The notes below the pieces were generated by a model that was given only the letters and a program-made list of their open reading frames with translations, had not been told where the DNA came from and did not search any database. DNA of 16,196 nucleotides from CAYYWP01 sp964475125. GTDB taxonomy: Bacteria; Desulfobacterota; Binatia; HRBIN30; CADEER01. The stretch spans positions 1 to 16,196 of the forward strand of contig CAYYWP010000101.1 in the NCBI GenBank assembly GCA_964475125.1, written 5' to 3'. The position numbers and the translations under genes are program-made. Of this stretch, positions 6,775-14,107 are shown piece after piece (the first letter of the stretch is position 1; the number at the start of each line of letters is the position of its first letter).

Positions 6775-8190
6775 ATGCGCTCGTCCCCACCCTGGTCCGT
6801 CATCGTCATTGGCAGCGGGCCCGTCGGCGCTGCGGCGGCGTGCCGCTTGGCAGAGCGCGGCTGCGCAACCTTGCTCCTCGAAGCCGGGCGCCCGATTCCC
6901 CTCGCCGATGTGCCCGGCGCGCCGGCGGGCGAACACCTGCGCAACCAACCGCGCTACCAGCGGCACCCGGAGGCATTTCTCGCCGCGGCGCTGTCGCATT
7001 GCGCGTTCTACGACTGCGGCGCCCCGCCCGAGGGGCTGCCCGGCGCGTGTGAGACCATCGCCGTCGGCGGCCAGGGCGTGCTGTGGACGAACAACTGCCC
7101 GCGCACACAGCCGGGGGTCGACCGCTGGGCGGCACTCGATGATGCCACCTGGGAGCGCCGGTACGGCGAGGCCGAAGCGATGTTGTGGGTGGCGACGGAC
7201 CAGTTCGCGGCCTCCGAGCGTCAGCGACGCATCGCGGCGCATCTCATCCATCACCTGCGCCGCGCCGCACCGGCGAGCCGCCGCGTCGAGCCCCTGCCCA
7301 TGGCAGGGCGCCGCGATGATCGTGGCGGCGTGCACTTCACCGCCACTGCCGATCTCTGGGCCGGCCTGCGAGCGGCGGCCGAGCGCCTCACGGTACGCAG
7401 TGCCGCGCCTGTGCTCGGGCTCGAGCATCGCGCCGGTCGCGTCACGGCGGTACGCACCGCTGACAGTGCCGAATCCCTGACCGCGGCCGCGGTTCTGGTT
7501 GCCGCCGGAGCATTCGCCACGCCGCGGCTGCTGTACGCCTCGGGGATCCGCCCGCCGGCCCTCGGGCGCTGGTTGCACTACCATCCGCTGCTGTGCGGAC
7601 AGCTGGTGCTCGACGCAGCGCTCGCCGCGCCGCCGGGCGCGGTCGACCCACCACCGCGCCTCTGGATTCCACCCACGCGCCGGGCGCCGTGGCATGCCAT
7701 GGTGCTGCGCGACATCGGCGCCGGCACGCCGAGCGAACCGGTCGAGGAAGGCCGCCTCGTCGAGCTGCAGTTCTTCGCCCCGATCGAACCGCGCCTGCAG
7801 CATCACATGACCCTCGATGGCCCGACGCCGCGCTTTGCCGTCCGCCTCGCTGACGGCGATCGCGCCACCCTCGCCGCGATGCGCGACGACCTGCTCGCCG
7901 TCGGCGCGGCGCTCGGTCGTTGGCGCGCCGGCTGTGCGCCGGACTGGAATCCGTGGGGGTTGTCGCACCCGATGGGTACGACGCGCATGGGCGACGATCC
8001 CACCACCAGCGTCGTCGACCGCCGCGGCCGGGTGCACGGTTTCGACAACCTCTACCTGTGCGGTCTCGGCGTCATCCCTGGGCCCATCGCGATCAACCCG
8101 ACGCTCACCGCCGTCGCGCTCGCCCTCGAGACCGCCGATCACCTCGCCGCCACCGTCGGCGCCGCCGCTGCAGCGCGCACAGCCCGTTGA
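6775..8190 (+). CDS. GMC-family FAD oxidoreductase, pyranose 2-oxidase-like
   Basis: This 471-residue flavoenzyme has the GMC layout. The Rossmann motif VIGSGPVGAAAA is at 11-22, with acidic E36 ending the second strand. A flavin-facing block VGGQGVLWTNNCPR is at 97-110, VLVAAGAFATPRLL at 240-253, and the C-terminal SHPMGTTRMGDDP at 397-409. The catalytic pair is probably H398 and N441 (INPTLTAVAL), the His-Asn arrangement of pyranose 2-oxidases and related C-glycoside oxidases. In pyranose oxidase the block corresponding to VGGQGVLWT contains a His that binds FAD covalently; here that position is Leu103, so FAD is probably non-covalent. The likely reaction is oxidation of a sugar or other secondary alcohol; substrate and electron acceptor cannot be read from sequence. 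No signal peptide and no clear ribosome site were seen. It stands alone. Confidence 0.85.
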   Translation: MRSSPPWSVIVIGSGPVGAAAACRLAERGCATLLLEAGRPIPLADVPGAPAGEHLRNQPRYQRHPEAFLAAALSHCAFYDCGAPPEGLPGACETIAVGGQGVLWTNNCPRTQPGVDRWAALDDATWERRYGEAEAMLWVATDQFAASERQRRIAAHLIHHLRRAAPASRRVEPLPMAGRRDDRGGVHFTATADLWAGLRAAAERLTVRSAAPVLGLEHRAGRVTAVRTADSAESLTAAAVLVAAGAFATPRLLYASGIRPPALGRWLHYHPLLCGQLVLDAALAAPPGAVDPPPRLWIPPTRRAPWHAMVLRDIGAGTPSEPVEEGRLVELQFFAPIEPRLQHHMTLDGPTPRFAVRLADGDRATLAAMRDDLLAVGAALGRWRAGCAPDWNPWGLSHPMGTTRMGDDPTTSVVDRRGRVHGFDNLYLCGLGVIPGPIAINPTLTAVALALETADHLAATVGAAAAARTAR

Positions 8191-8351
8191 CGGAGCGCTC
8201 AGAGACCAGCGCAGGTGCCGTCGGAACCCGACCGCATCGTCGCGCAGCGCCGAGCGTCGTAGGTCGCATCCCCCCGCACCCGGCCCACCCGGCCCTACGT
8301 CCCCTTTCGCGCGGTTGGCGTTCTTCTCCGTGCCTGAACGCGAAAGGAATC

Positions 8352-8750
8352 TCAGCCGACGGTCGGGACCAGCTTCGCGTCGATGATCCGCCGGTCCCGC
8401 GTGAGCAGCGTGGCGCCGTGAACCTGCGCGGTGGCAACGATGAGCCGATCCGCCGGGTCGCGATGGAAGTCATCCGGCAGTGCGGCCACCGCCGCCGCCA
8501 CAGCCGGCGAGATTCCACAGCGCTGGACCAAGGGTGGCGCTGCCGCACCCTCGAGCCAGTCTCGCAGCGGCACGCTCACGGCAAGGCGCCCAAGCGACAC
8601 CAGCGTAGCCACTTCCCACAAGCTGATATCCGAGAGGAGCACCGGCGTTTCCGGACGGATCCGACGCAGGATCCGTTTCTGCGCGGGCGAGGGGCCAGCT
8701 TCCCCAGTGAGCCACCACCACCAGAGATGCGTGTCGAGCAGAATCTTCAC
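8352..8750 (-). CDS. PIN-domain toxin (VapC-like ribonuclease)
   Basis: This 132-residue protein belongs to the PIN-domain toxin group that begins with a DTHxxxW motif and carries a HRDPxDR block. Such toxins are Mg2+-dependent RNases, commonly cutting tRNA or rRNA. The acidic metal-binding set is visible: D6 (LLDTHLWWWW), E46 (SLWEVATL), D101 in HRDPADRLIVATA, and D119 (LLTRDRRI). All are intact, so the toxin appears active. The ATG overlaps the 3' end of the antitoxin gene by 4 bp, the usual translational coupling of toxin-antitoxin pairs. The run of four Trp at 10-13 is unusually long compared with the one or two common at this place. Confidence 0.92.
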   Translation of the reverse strand: MKILLDTHLWWWWLTGEAGPSPAQKRILRRIRPETPVLLSDISLWEVATLVSLGRLAVSVPLRDWLEGAAAPPLVQRCGISPAVAAAVAALPDDFHRDPADRLIVATAQVHGATLLTRDRRIIDAKLVPTVG

Positions 8751-9001
8751 CGCCGACGCCGCCGACCGAGTGCTTCCCAGGTGTCGGGCGGCACCACGGG
8801 TGCGATAATGTCCCCGAGCGTCCGGCCCGTCCCGCGGAGCGCCTCCTGCGGATAACGCTGGCCGTGGCCGTGTCGAGGCCGAACGACTTCGGCCACGACG
8901 CGGCCGTGCTTGGTGATCGCGACCGCATCACCCGTTCGCGCAACCTCATCGAGTACCGAGAGGCAGCGCGCCTTGAACTCCGACGCTTTGATCGCCTTCA
9001 T
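8747..9001 (-). CDS. Phd/YefM-family antitoxin
   Basis: This 84-residue antitoxin pairs with the overlapping PIN toxin. The N-terminal part, MKAIKASEFKARCLSVLDEV followed by RTGDAVAITKHGRVVAEVVRP, is the Phd/YefM DNA-binding fold. The C-terminal part (about 45-84), rich in Pro and Arg and ending in Arg repeats, should be the toxin-neutralising segment. The ATG at 9001 has no Shine-Dalgarno sequence. It sits directly below a palindrome and a plausible promoter (see 9003-9037), which suggests a leaderless, autoregulated transcript. Its direct neighbours are the GMC oxidoreductase and hemB, with no other mobile element marker nearby. Confidence 0.9.
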   Translation of the reverse strand: MKAIKASEFKARCLSVLDEVARTGDAVAITKHGRVVAEVVRPRHGHGQRYPQEALRGTGRTLGDIIAPVVPPDTWEALGRRRRR

Positions 9002-9002
9002 G

Positions 9003-9037
9003 TGACCACTTTAAGTGGTCATGTGAGAACTGGTCAA
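9003..9037 (-). promoter_or_regulatory. Toxin-antitoxin operator palindrome overlapping a putative promoter
   Basis: TGACCACTTTAAGTGGTCA at 9003-9021 is a perfect 19 bp palindrome (nine-base arms, one central base) starting one base upstream of the antitoxin ATG. A further half-site TGGTCA lies at 9031-9036. Read on the minus strand, TTGACC (9037-9032) and TTAAAG (9014-9009) are separated by exactly 17 bp and could be -35 and -10 elements. The -10 would lie inside the palindrome and seven bases before the ATG, predicting a leaderless mRNA repressed by antitoxin binding. The palindrome is seen directly; promoter assignment is inference. Confidence 0.7.
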
Positions 9038-9088
9038 CCCTCCCGATCACCCGCTGCACCGGCGGCCGCGCAACGGGTGGGCGGCGCG

Positions 9089-10063
9089 CTAGCGCGCCAG
9101 CAATCGCGCCGCGTCCTTGGCGAAGTAGGTGAGGATGAGGTCGGCGCCGGCGCGGCGGATGCCGATCAGGGTCTCCATGACGATGCGCGGCTCATCGAGC
9201 CAGCCGTTCTGCGCCGCCGCCTTGATCATCGCGTACTCGCCGCTCACCTGATAGGCGGCGACCGGGTAGCCGAAGCGCTCCTTCACCCGCCAGATCAGAT
9301 CGAGATAGGCCAGCGCCGGTTTGACGATGATCAGGTCGGCGCCCTCGTTGATGTCGAGCTCGACCTCGCGCAGCGCCTCCTCGGCGTTCGGCGGGTCCAT
9401 CTGGTAGCCGCGGCGGTCGCCGAACTGCGGCGTCGACTCGGCGGCCTCGCGAAACGGGCCGTAGAAACCCGAGGCGAACTTGGCCGCGTAGGACATGATC
9501 GCCGTCTGCTCGAAACCTTCCTCGTCGAGCCCCTCGCGGATGGCATTGACGCGGCCGTCCATCATGTCCGACGGCGCCACGATGTCGGCCCCGGCCCGCG
9601 CACGGGCCAGCGCCTCCTTGGCGAGCAGGTCGATGGTGGCGTCGTTGTCGACCTCGCCCTCGGCGAGTACCCCGCAGTGGCCGTGGTCGGTGTACTCGCA
9701 CAGACAGACGTCGGTAATCACCGTCAGCTCGGGCACGGCGCGCTTGATGGCGCGCACGGCCTGCGGAATGACGCCGTCGTCGCGATAGGCTTCCGACCCC
9801 GTCGAGTCCTTGTGCGCCGGGATGCCGAACAGGATGACGGCGGGAATGCCGAGGTCGCGTACGGCCCGGCATTCCTCGCTGGTGCGGTCGACCGACATCT
9901 GCGCCACCCCGGGCATCGACTGCACCGGCTTCTCGACGCCGCGCCCGGGCACGACGAACAGCGGGAGAATCAACTGGTCGACGCTGAGCCGCGTCTCGCG
10001 CACCATGCGGCGCAGGCCCTCGGTGCGCCGCAGCCGCCGCGATCGGTAGGCCGGAAACTCCAT
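9089..10063 (-). CDS. hemB: Delta-aminolevulinic acid dehydratase (porphobilinogen synthase)
   Basis: HemB condenses two 5-aminolevulinate molecules to porphobilinogen, the second common step of tetrapyrrole synthesis, in the cytoplasm. The product is 324 residues, full length. The Schiff-base lysines are K195 (SYAAKFASGFYGPFREA) and K248 (IIVKPALAYLD). The metal site DVCLCEYTDHGHC holds C120, C122 and C130, placing it in the zinc-dependent class rather than the Asp-type Mg class. Other family blocks include FGIPAHKDSTGSEA, DIVAPSDMMDGRV and YQVSGEYAMIKAAAQNGW. It starts at the ATG at 10063; no strong ribosome site is visible. It lies 84 bp downstream of the glycosyltransferase genes on the same strand, which may be chance. 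Confidence 0.98.
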   Translation of the reverse strand: MEFPAYRSRRLRRTEGLRRMVRETRLSVDQLILPLFVVPGRGVEKPVQSMPGVAQMSVDRTSEECRAVRDLGIPAVILFGIPAHKDSTGSEAYRDDGVIPQAVRAIKRAVPELTVITDVCLCEYTDHGHCGVLAEGEVDNDATIDLLAKEALARARAGADIVAPSDMMDGRVNAIREGLDEEGFEQTAIMSYAAKFASGFYGPFREAAESTPQFGDRRGYQMDPPNAEEALREVELDINEGADLIIVKPALAYLDLIWRVKERFGYPVAAYQVSGEYAMIKAAAQNGWLDEPRIVMETLIGIRRAGADLILTYFAKDAARLLAR

Positions 10064-10147
10064 GCCGGAGCCCTAGCGCGGATGGGCGGGGATGAGCAAT
10101 CGGGCGCCGCTCCGCGGCCCTGGCGCCGCCGCGGGCCGGGCCGAACA

Positions 10148-11962
10148 TCACGGTTGCTCAGGCCGCGCGGCGGCGTCGAGCGCCTGCAGGTTGCGCTGCA
10201 GCAGGGCGTTGCCGGGCTCGAGTGCGAGCCCCCGCTCGAGGGCCGCCCGCGCCGCGGCGCGGTCGCCGCTCAAGAAGTGCACGTTGGCGAGAAACTGCCA
10301 CGTCTGGGCCGTAGCAGCCCCGCGCGAGATCGCCGTTTCCAGCACTGCCGCCGCGGCGCGATAGTCGCCTCGGTCCACCAGCATCTTGACCCTCTGCGCC
10401 AGCAAGGCGTCGTCGAACGGCCGCGCCGCCTGAGCGCGGGTGAGGTACTCCTCCTCGGCGGCGAGGTCGCCGCGCCGGGCCGCGATGCGCGCCAAGGTGT
10501 GGAGGGCGAGACCGTTGCCGGGATCGATCTCGACCGCGCGTTGCGCCAGGGCCTGCGCATCGTCGAGACGGTCGTCCTCGAAGAACGATGCCGCGAGATT
10601 GAAGAAGCGATGCGAGAGGTCGGCGGTGGGATTGATGGTGGGCGGCCGATGGACGGCGAATGCGCCAACCGCCAGCAGCGCGGTTGCCGCGGCGGCGGCC
10701 GGCCAGGCGTGCCGCCGGCCGAGCGCGACGAACTGCACGGCGCCATGGGCGGCAAGCACGACCAGGACGGGGAGGATGGGATAACGGTAGCGGGAGAAGA
10801 CGTAGAAGGCGACGATCGTGGCGCCGTAGCTGGCGCCGAGCACGACCAGCCAGAGCGCGCGCCGGTCGCGCACGATCACCACCGCCGCGCCGAGCAACGC
10901 GAAGGGAAAGACGATACCAAAGGTCAACAGCGGCAGGTTCAAGAGCGGCGAGAAGCGGCGGACAAAATCGATGCTCCAGTTGTCGGGGATCTCCCAGGCG
11001 TTCACCAGCGCCCGCGCTTTCAAGAGCTGAAGGCGCAGGAAGGCGGCCGGATCGCGCCAGGCCCACGCCGCGACCTGCGACAGGTAGAAGGACGAAACCT
11101 CGGACGGGCGCAGGCTGCGGCCCGTCACCGCCTCGGCGTGGCGGCGGAAATCCGCCTCCTCGTAGCGCGGGCTCGGGCGGACGAAGCCGGGGGGCGCGTA
11201 GCTGCCCGTGTGGTTGCCCGGATGGTTGCCGAGGAACAGATTCGCACCGGCCTGCGAGGTGGTGAGGACGAAATCGCCACCCACGAGGCCATTGCGCAGC
11301 AAGACCGGCAGGAGGATCGCGGCCGTGCCGGCCAGCAGCGCGAACAGCGCCCGCCGGCGCCGGCTGGTGACGAGCTGATCGGTGGCCAGCAAGAGCACGG
11401 CCAGCGGCACCACCAGCAGCAGGGCGTTGCCGCGCAGCAAGGCCACCAGCCCGAGGACGATGCCGGCGCTGAACAAGCGGCCCGGGGAGCGCGCGCGCGC
11501 GACGCGCTCGAGCATCCAGAACAGGGCGGTGATCCCGAGCGCGGACAGGCAGGCCTTCTCCGGCTTGGCGGCGTAGAAGATGGCCGGCTGATAGAGCGCC
11601 ATGCTCCACGCCGCGACGCCCGCCGTCTGCGGCCCGAACAGGCCGCCGGCCAGCCGATGCACGAGGAAGATCGTCAGCGCCGTGGCCGCGATCTGCACGA
11701 CCAGGACATGCGTCACGTCCGCCCCGAACAGGGCGTACACCAGCGCCATCGCGTACGGATAGAGCGGATCCTGATAAAAGACGCCGCTGCCCAGCCAGTC
11801 TCCGGCGGCGATGGCCCGCGCCCAGCGATCGTAGGCCTCCAGATCGATGGTGAGGTAGTCTAACAGGGGCGTTTGCGTCAGGGCGCGCAGATGCAGCAGC
11901 CCGGCGATGAGGCTGACGCCGATCGGAAGCGCGGGACCGCCGGCCAGCTTACGGAACCACAT
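10148..11962 (-). CDS. GT39-type membrane glycosyltransferase with C-terminal TPR domain
   Basis: This is a 604-residue polytopic membrane protein. The start chosen is the ATG at 11962 (MWFRKLAGGPAL), which directly precedes the first membrane segment. A longer open frame upstream is only antisense or overlap sequence inside the previous gene. The first external loop carries DLEAYDRWARAIAAGDW (D40) and YQDPLYPYAMALVYALFG, the pattern of ArnT/PMT-like enzymes that take sugar from a polyprenyl-phosphate donor. Many hydrophobic helices follow to about residue 440. From about 448 to 604 the protein is a string of TPR-like helix pairs (RLDDAQALAQRAVEIDPGN, GDRAAARAALERGLALEPGN). The start overlaps the upstream glycosyltransferase gene by 14 bp, so the two are coupled. 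The acceptor is unknown: protein, lipid or polysaccharide. Confidence 0.8.
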   Translation of the reverse strand: MWFRKLAGGPALPIGVSLIAGLLHLRALTQTPLLDYLTIDLEAYDRWARAIAAGDWLGSGVFYQDPLYPYAMALVYALFGADVTHVLVVQIAATALTIFLVHRLAGGLFGPQTAGVAAWSMALYQPAIFYAAKPEKACLSALGITALFWMLERVARARSPGRLFSAGIVLGLVALLRGNALLLVVPLAVLLLATDQLVTSRRRRALFALLAGTAAILLPVLLRNGLVGGDFVLTTSQAGANLFLGNHPGNHTGSYAPPGFVRPSPRYEEADFRRHAEAVTGRSLRPSEVSSFYLSQVAAWAWRDPAAFLRLQLLKARALVNAWEIPDNWSIDFVRRFSPLLNLPLLTFGIVFPFALLGAAVVIVRDRRALWLVVLGASYGATIVAFYVFSRYRYPILPVLVVLAAHGAVQFVALGRRHAWPAAAAATALLAVGAFAVHRPPTINPTADLSHRFFNLAASFFEDDRLDDAQALAQRAVEIDPGNGLALHTLARIAARRGDLAAEEEYLTRAQAARPFDDALLAQRVKMLVDRGDYRAAAAVLETAISRGAATAQTWQFLANVHFLSGDRAAARAALERGLALEPGNALLQRNLQALDAAARPEQP

Positions 11963-13625
11963 AGACCCAGAGTGACTCGCCGATGCGATCGTCGGGCGGG
12001 CGTTGTCGCAGCCACTCCGGCGCGCCTCCGGTGGCGCGCACCATGCGGCCGTGATCCGGGGCCAGATAGGTATAGCCCTTGGCGAAGTTGACGCTGACGA
12101 CATAGAGACCCGGGCGCAGCTGGGGCGGCGGGAGGGCGTAGTCGATGCCGTAGATGTCCGGCTCGACATGACCGAAGTAGAGCAGGTAGACGAAGTCCTG
12201 CCCTCGCGCGGCCAGATAGGGCTTCACGGCAGCCAGGTCCTGGCCCCAGTCGAGGTTGGAGTCGATGAACCAATGATGGCCGCCGGCGAGACCGCCGGCC
12301 AGCGCGTTGAAGTACGACAGTTGTCGTGGATACGCCGCCGCGGCTTCGAGGCCGACCGCGGCGAGCCCGGCGACGAGCAACGCTCCCTTCACCGAGCGCG
12401 GCGCAAAGCCCTCGAAGAGCCGGCTGATGCCGAGAAAGAGGAACGGCAAGGCAGGCAGGAGGTAGCGCACGGCGGGATTGAGCGCGCTGCCGAGCGCGCA
12501 GACGGCGATGAGAGAGACCGGCGGCAGCCAAACGAACGCCTCCTCCAGCCAGGAGCGGGGGCGGCGCAGCACACTCACGGCGGCGGCCGCGAGCAGGAGC
12601 AGCGTCGCCAGTGGAGTCTTGAAGACAAGCAGCGCCGCGATCGCGAGCGCGGGGGATCGATCGTACCAGCGGCCGGCGAAGTAGGCGCCGAACTCACCGC
12701 GCTCGACGTCCAGGGTCTGCAGGTCCAAACCGCTGATGAAGTCGCGCGGCAGCGGAAGGGGCAGCCATGCCGGCAGCACGGCCGTGAGTCGACGACCGGC
12801 ATTGCTGGCGAAGGAGAGCTCGCCGAGGGGCTGCAGTGGCACCTGAAACCCGTATGCCGCCGCCACGATCAGCAGCGCGACGACGCCCAGCACCGCGCCG
12901 CACCCCGCCGCGCTCAGCATGCCGCGGTAGAGCCCCTGGCGCCGTAGTAGCGCGGCGATCAGCAACGCGGCGATCACCGGTACCAGCACGACGGCGGTGA
13001 ACTTGGTTGCCAGCGCCAGATCGAAACTGGCGCCGGCCAGGGCGAGCCGCCACGGGCGCGGCGAGACGCGCCAGCGATCGAGCGCGAAAAAGGCGGCGAG
13101 CGCGAAGGTCGTGAAGATAGCGTCCACGGTGGCCAGCCGCCCGTGTGCCGCCAGGTTGGGACACGAGAGATACAGGAACAGGGCGGCCAGCGCGGCGGCC
13201 CGACCGTAGCGACGATGCGCCCAGCAGAAGAGTAGCAACCCGCCCGCGGCGGACAGCATCGCGACCGCCAGCCGAGCGAGAAAAAACAGGCGCAGGTAGC
13301 TGTCGCGGTTGATCTCCAGAAACCGATGGCCGTAGATCCAGGGCTCCCAGTCGCGGCCTTCACGACCCAGCGGTGGCGGGGTCGCGGCACCGGCGAGGGC
13401 GACCGGTAGCGCCATGAGCAGCCGCGCCAGCGGCGGGTTCTGTGGATAGATGGCGAAGTCGCCGTGGCGCAGCGCGGCCAGACCGGCGGGAAGGTGGGCG
13501 AATTCGTCGACGGTGGGCGTCTCGCGCCGCGCCGCCTGGGCGCCGAGCACGACGGAGACCGCAAGCATCGCCGCCGCCAACGCATACTGCGCAGCGGCCA
13601 GGCGCGGTGACTCGCGTGTGTTCAT
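11949..13625 (-). CDS. GT39-type membrane glycosyltransferase
   Basis: This is a 558-residue polytopic protein starting at the ATG at 13625 (MNTRESPRLAAAQYAL). An upstream in-frame GTG at 13658 would add 11 residues without hydrophobic character; neither start has a strong ribosome site. After the first membrane helix comes PTVDEFAHLPAGLAALRHGD (37-56) with the acidic pair D40-E41, then YPQNPPLARLL, a block typical of GT39-like bacterial proteins annotated as dolichyl-phosphate-mannose mannosyltransferase-like. Many membrane helices follow, then a soluble C-terminal part with DSNLDWGQDLAAVKPYL, also typical of this group. It is the first gene of a two-gene unit with the TPR-bearing glycosyltransferase. 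Donor and acceptor are not known. Confidence 0.82.
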   Translation of the reverse strand: MNTRESPRLAAAQYALAAAMLAVSVVLGAQAARRETPTVDEFAHLPAGLAALRHGDFAIYPQNPPLARLLMALPVALAGAATPPPLGREGRDWEPWIYGHRFLEINRDSYLRLFFLARLAVAMLSAAGGLLLFCWAHRRYGRAAALAALFLYLSCPNLAAHGRLATVDAIFTTFALAAFFALDRWRVSPRPWRLALAGASFDLALATKFTAVVLVPVIAALLIAALLRRQGLYRGMLSAAGCGAVLGVVALLIVAAAYGFQVPLQPLGELSFASNAGRRLTAVLPAWLPLPLPRDFISGLDLQTLDVERGEFGAYFAGRWYDRSPALAIAALLVFKTPLATLLLLAAAAVSVLRRPRSWLEEAFVWLPPVSLIAVCALGSALNPAVRYLLPALPFLFLGISRLFEGFAPRSVKGALLVAGLAAVGLEAAAAYPRQLSYFNALAGGLAGGHHWFIDSNLDWGQDLAAVKPYLAARGQDFVYLLYFGHVEPDIYGIDYALPPPQLRPGLYVVSVNFAKGYTYLAPDHGRMVRATGGAPEWLRQRPPDDRIGESLWVYVVP

Positions 13626-14103
13626 GCCGTCGCGCGACGACAAACCGCGTTGCGGCACACCGTGTCAAACCGCGTCGCGTTCGATACCGGTACCGCACCG
13701 CCGGCGGTGTACGACCGGTTGGTGCATACCGCGGTTCGTGTCGCGTTGAAAAAGGCCGCGCATGCGTCGACGGGCGCATCCTTCGACGAGCTCAGGACAG
13801 GCCCTGAGCCTGTCGAATGGTGGGCGGAACGCGTTGCGGCACAAGCACTTCCCGCTCATCCTTCGACAAGCTCAGGACAGGTCTTGAGCCCGTCGAAGGA
13901 TGCGCGCGGCCTTTTTCAACGGACTAGTACTAGCCTAGTGTCCTGTATCAATTGCATCGGTAGTGACTCGTTGGGGCGGCGGAGCGCGTTCCGCGGCGCA
14001 TGGCGGTGCGGAGCGCCGCCCAGGGCAACGCTTCGCGTTGCCGTGCGCCGCGGAGCGGCGCGCTCCAAGACGCCGGCACTACCGACGTTGGTGCTACAGG
14101 ACA
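13626..14103. other. Gene-free interval filled by palindromic elements
   Basis: This interval of about 480 bp separates the small membrane protein gene from the glycosyltransferase operon on the same strand. An open frame of about 160 codons crosses it on the plus strand, but it is translated from repeat sequence and is rejected. Besides the two elements listed separately, it holds a 14 bp palindrome CACCGCCGGCGGTG at 13696-13709. It also holds a 14 bp direct repeat, CGCGTTGCGGCACA, at 13646-13659 and 13830-13843. The glycosyltransferase promoter must lie here or within the elements; none was recognised. Confidence 0.7.
13745..13920. repeat. Palindromic MITE-like element with 17 bp terminal inverted repeats
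   Basis: GTTGAAAAAGGCCGCGC at 13745-13761 is the exact reverse complement of 13904-13920. A second exact inverted block, GCGCATCCTTCGAC at 13774-13787, pairs with 13892-13905. Inside are two hairpins of the common 'TTCGACAAGCTCAGGACAGG' type: 13782-13817 and 13861-13898, each with arms of 15 or more bases around a short loop. Such TTCGAC...GTCGAA hairpins are dispersed in many bacterial genomes and mis-translated as small proteins (general knowledge). The left arm contains an extra stretch of about 12 bp absent from the right. No transposase gene is present. Confidence 0.8.
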
Positions 14104-14107
14104 CTAG
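13935..14107. mobile_element. 173 bp MITE-like element with terminal CTAG and internal stem-loops
   Basis: The 13 bp termini CTAGTGTCCTGTA (13935-13947) and its exact reverse complement (14095-14107) are inverted. In the same gapless register a second 9 bp block, TCGGTAGTG (13957-13965), pairs with 14077-14085, so about 25 of 31 terminal positions match. Further in, GGAGCGCGTTCCGCGGCGCA (13981-14000) pairs with 14044-14066 apart from a small bulge. The centre forms two hairpins: 14002-14020, and 14024-14042 with exact seven-base arms around CTTCG. The terminal CTAG or TA could be a target duplication of an IS5- or IS630-type transposase. No transposase is encoded. Confidence 0.75.

Noticed and set aside
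6679..8142. Minus-strand open frame antisense to the GMC oxidoreductase
   Set aside because: The plus strand carries intact FAD and catalytic motifs; the antisense product is Arg/Gly/Ala-rich without motifs.
8864..11863. Plus-strand open frame of about 1000 codons across the antitoxin, hemB and a glycosyltransferase gene
   Set aside because: It runs antisense through three well-supported genes, has low-complexity Arg/Gly/Gln/Glu/Ala-rich translation and no domain. It is a high-GC artefact.
11963..12169. Extended N-terminus (69 more residues) for the TPR-bearing glycosyltransferase
   Set aside because: The extra part overlaps the upstream glycosyltransferase gene in another frame, is Ser/Arg/Thr-rich without family resemblance, and the ATG at 11962 sits just before the first membrane helix.
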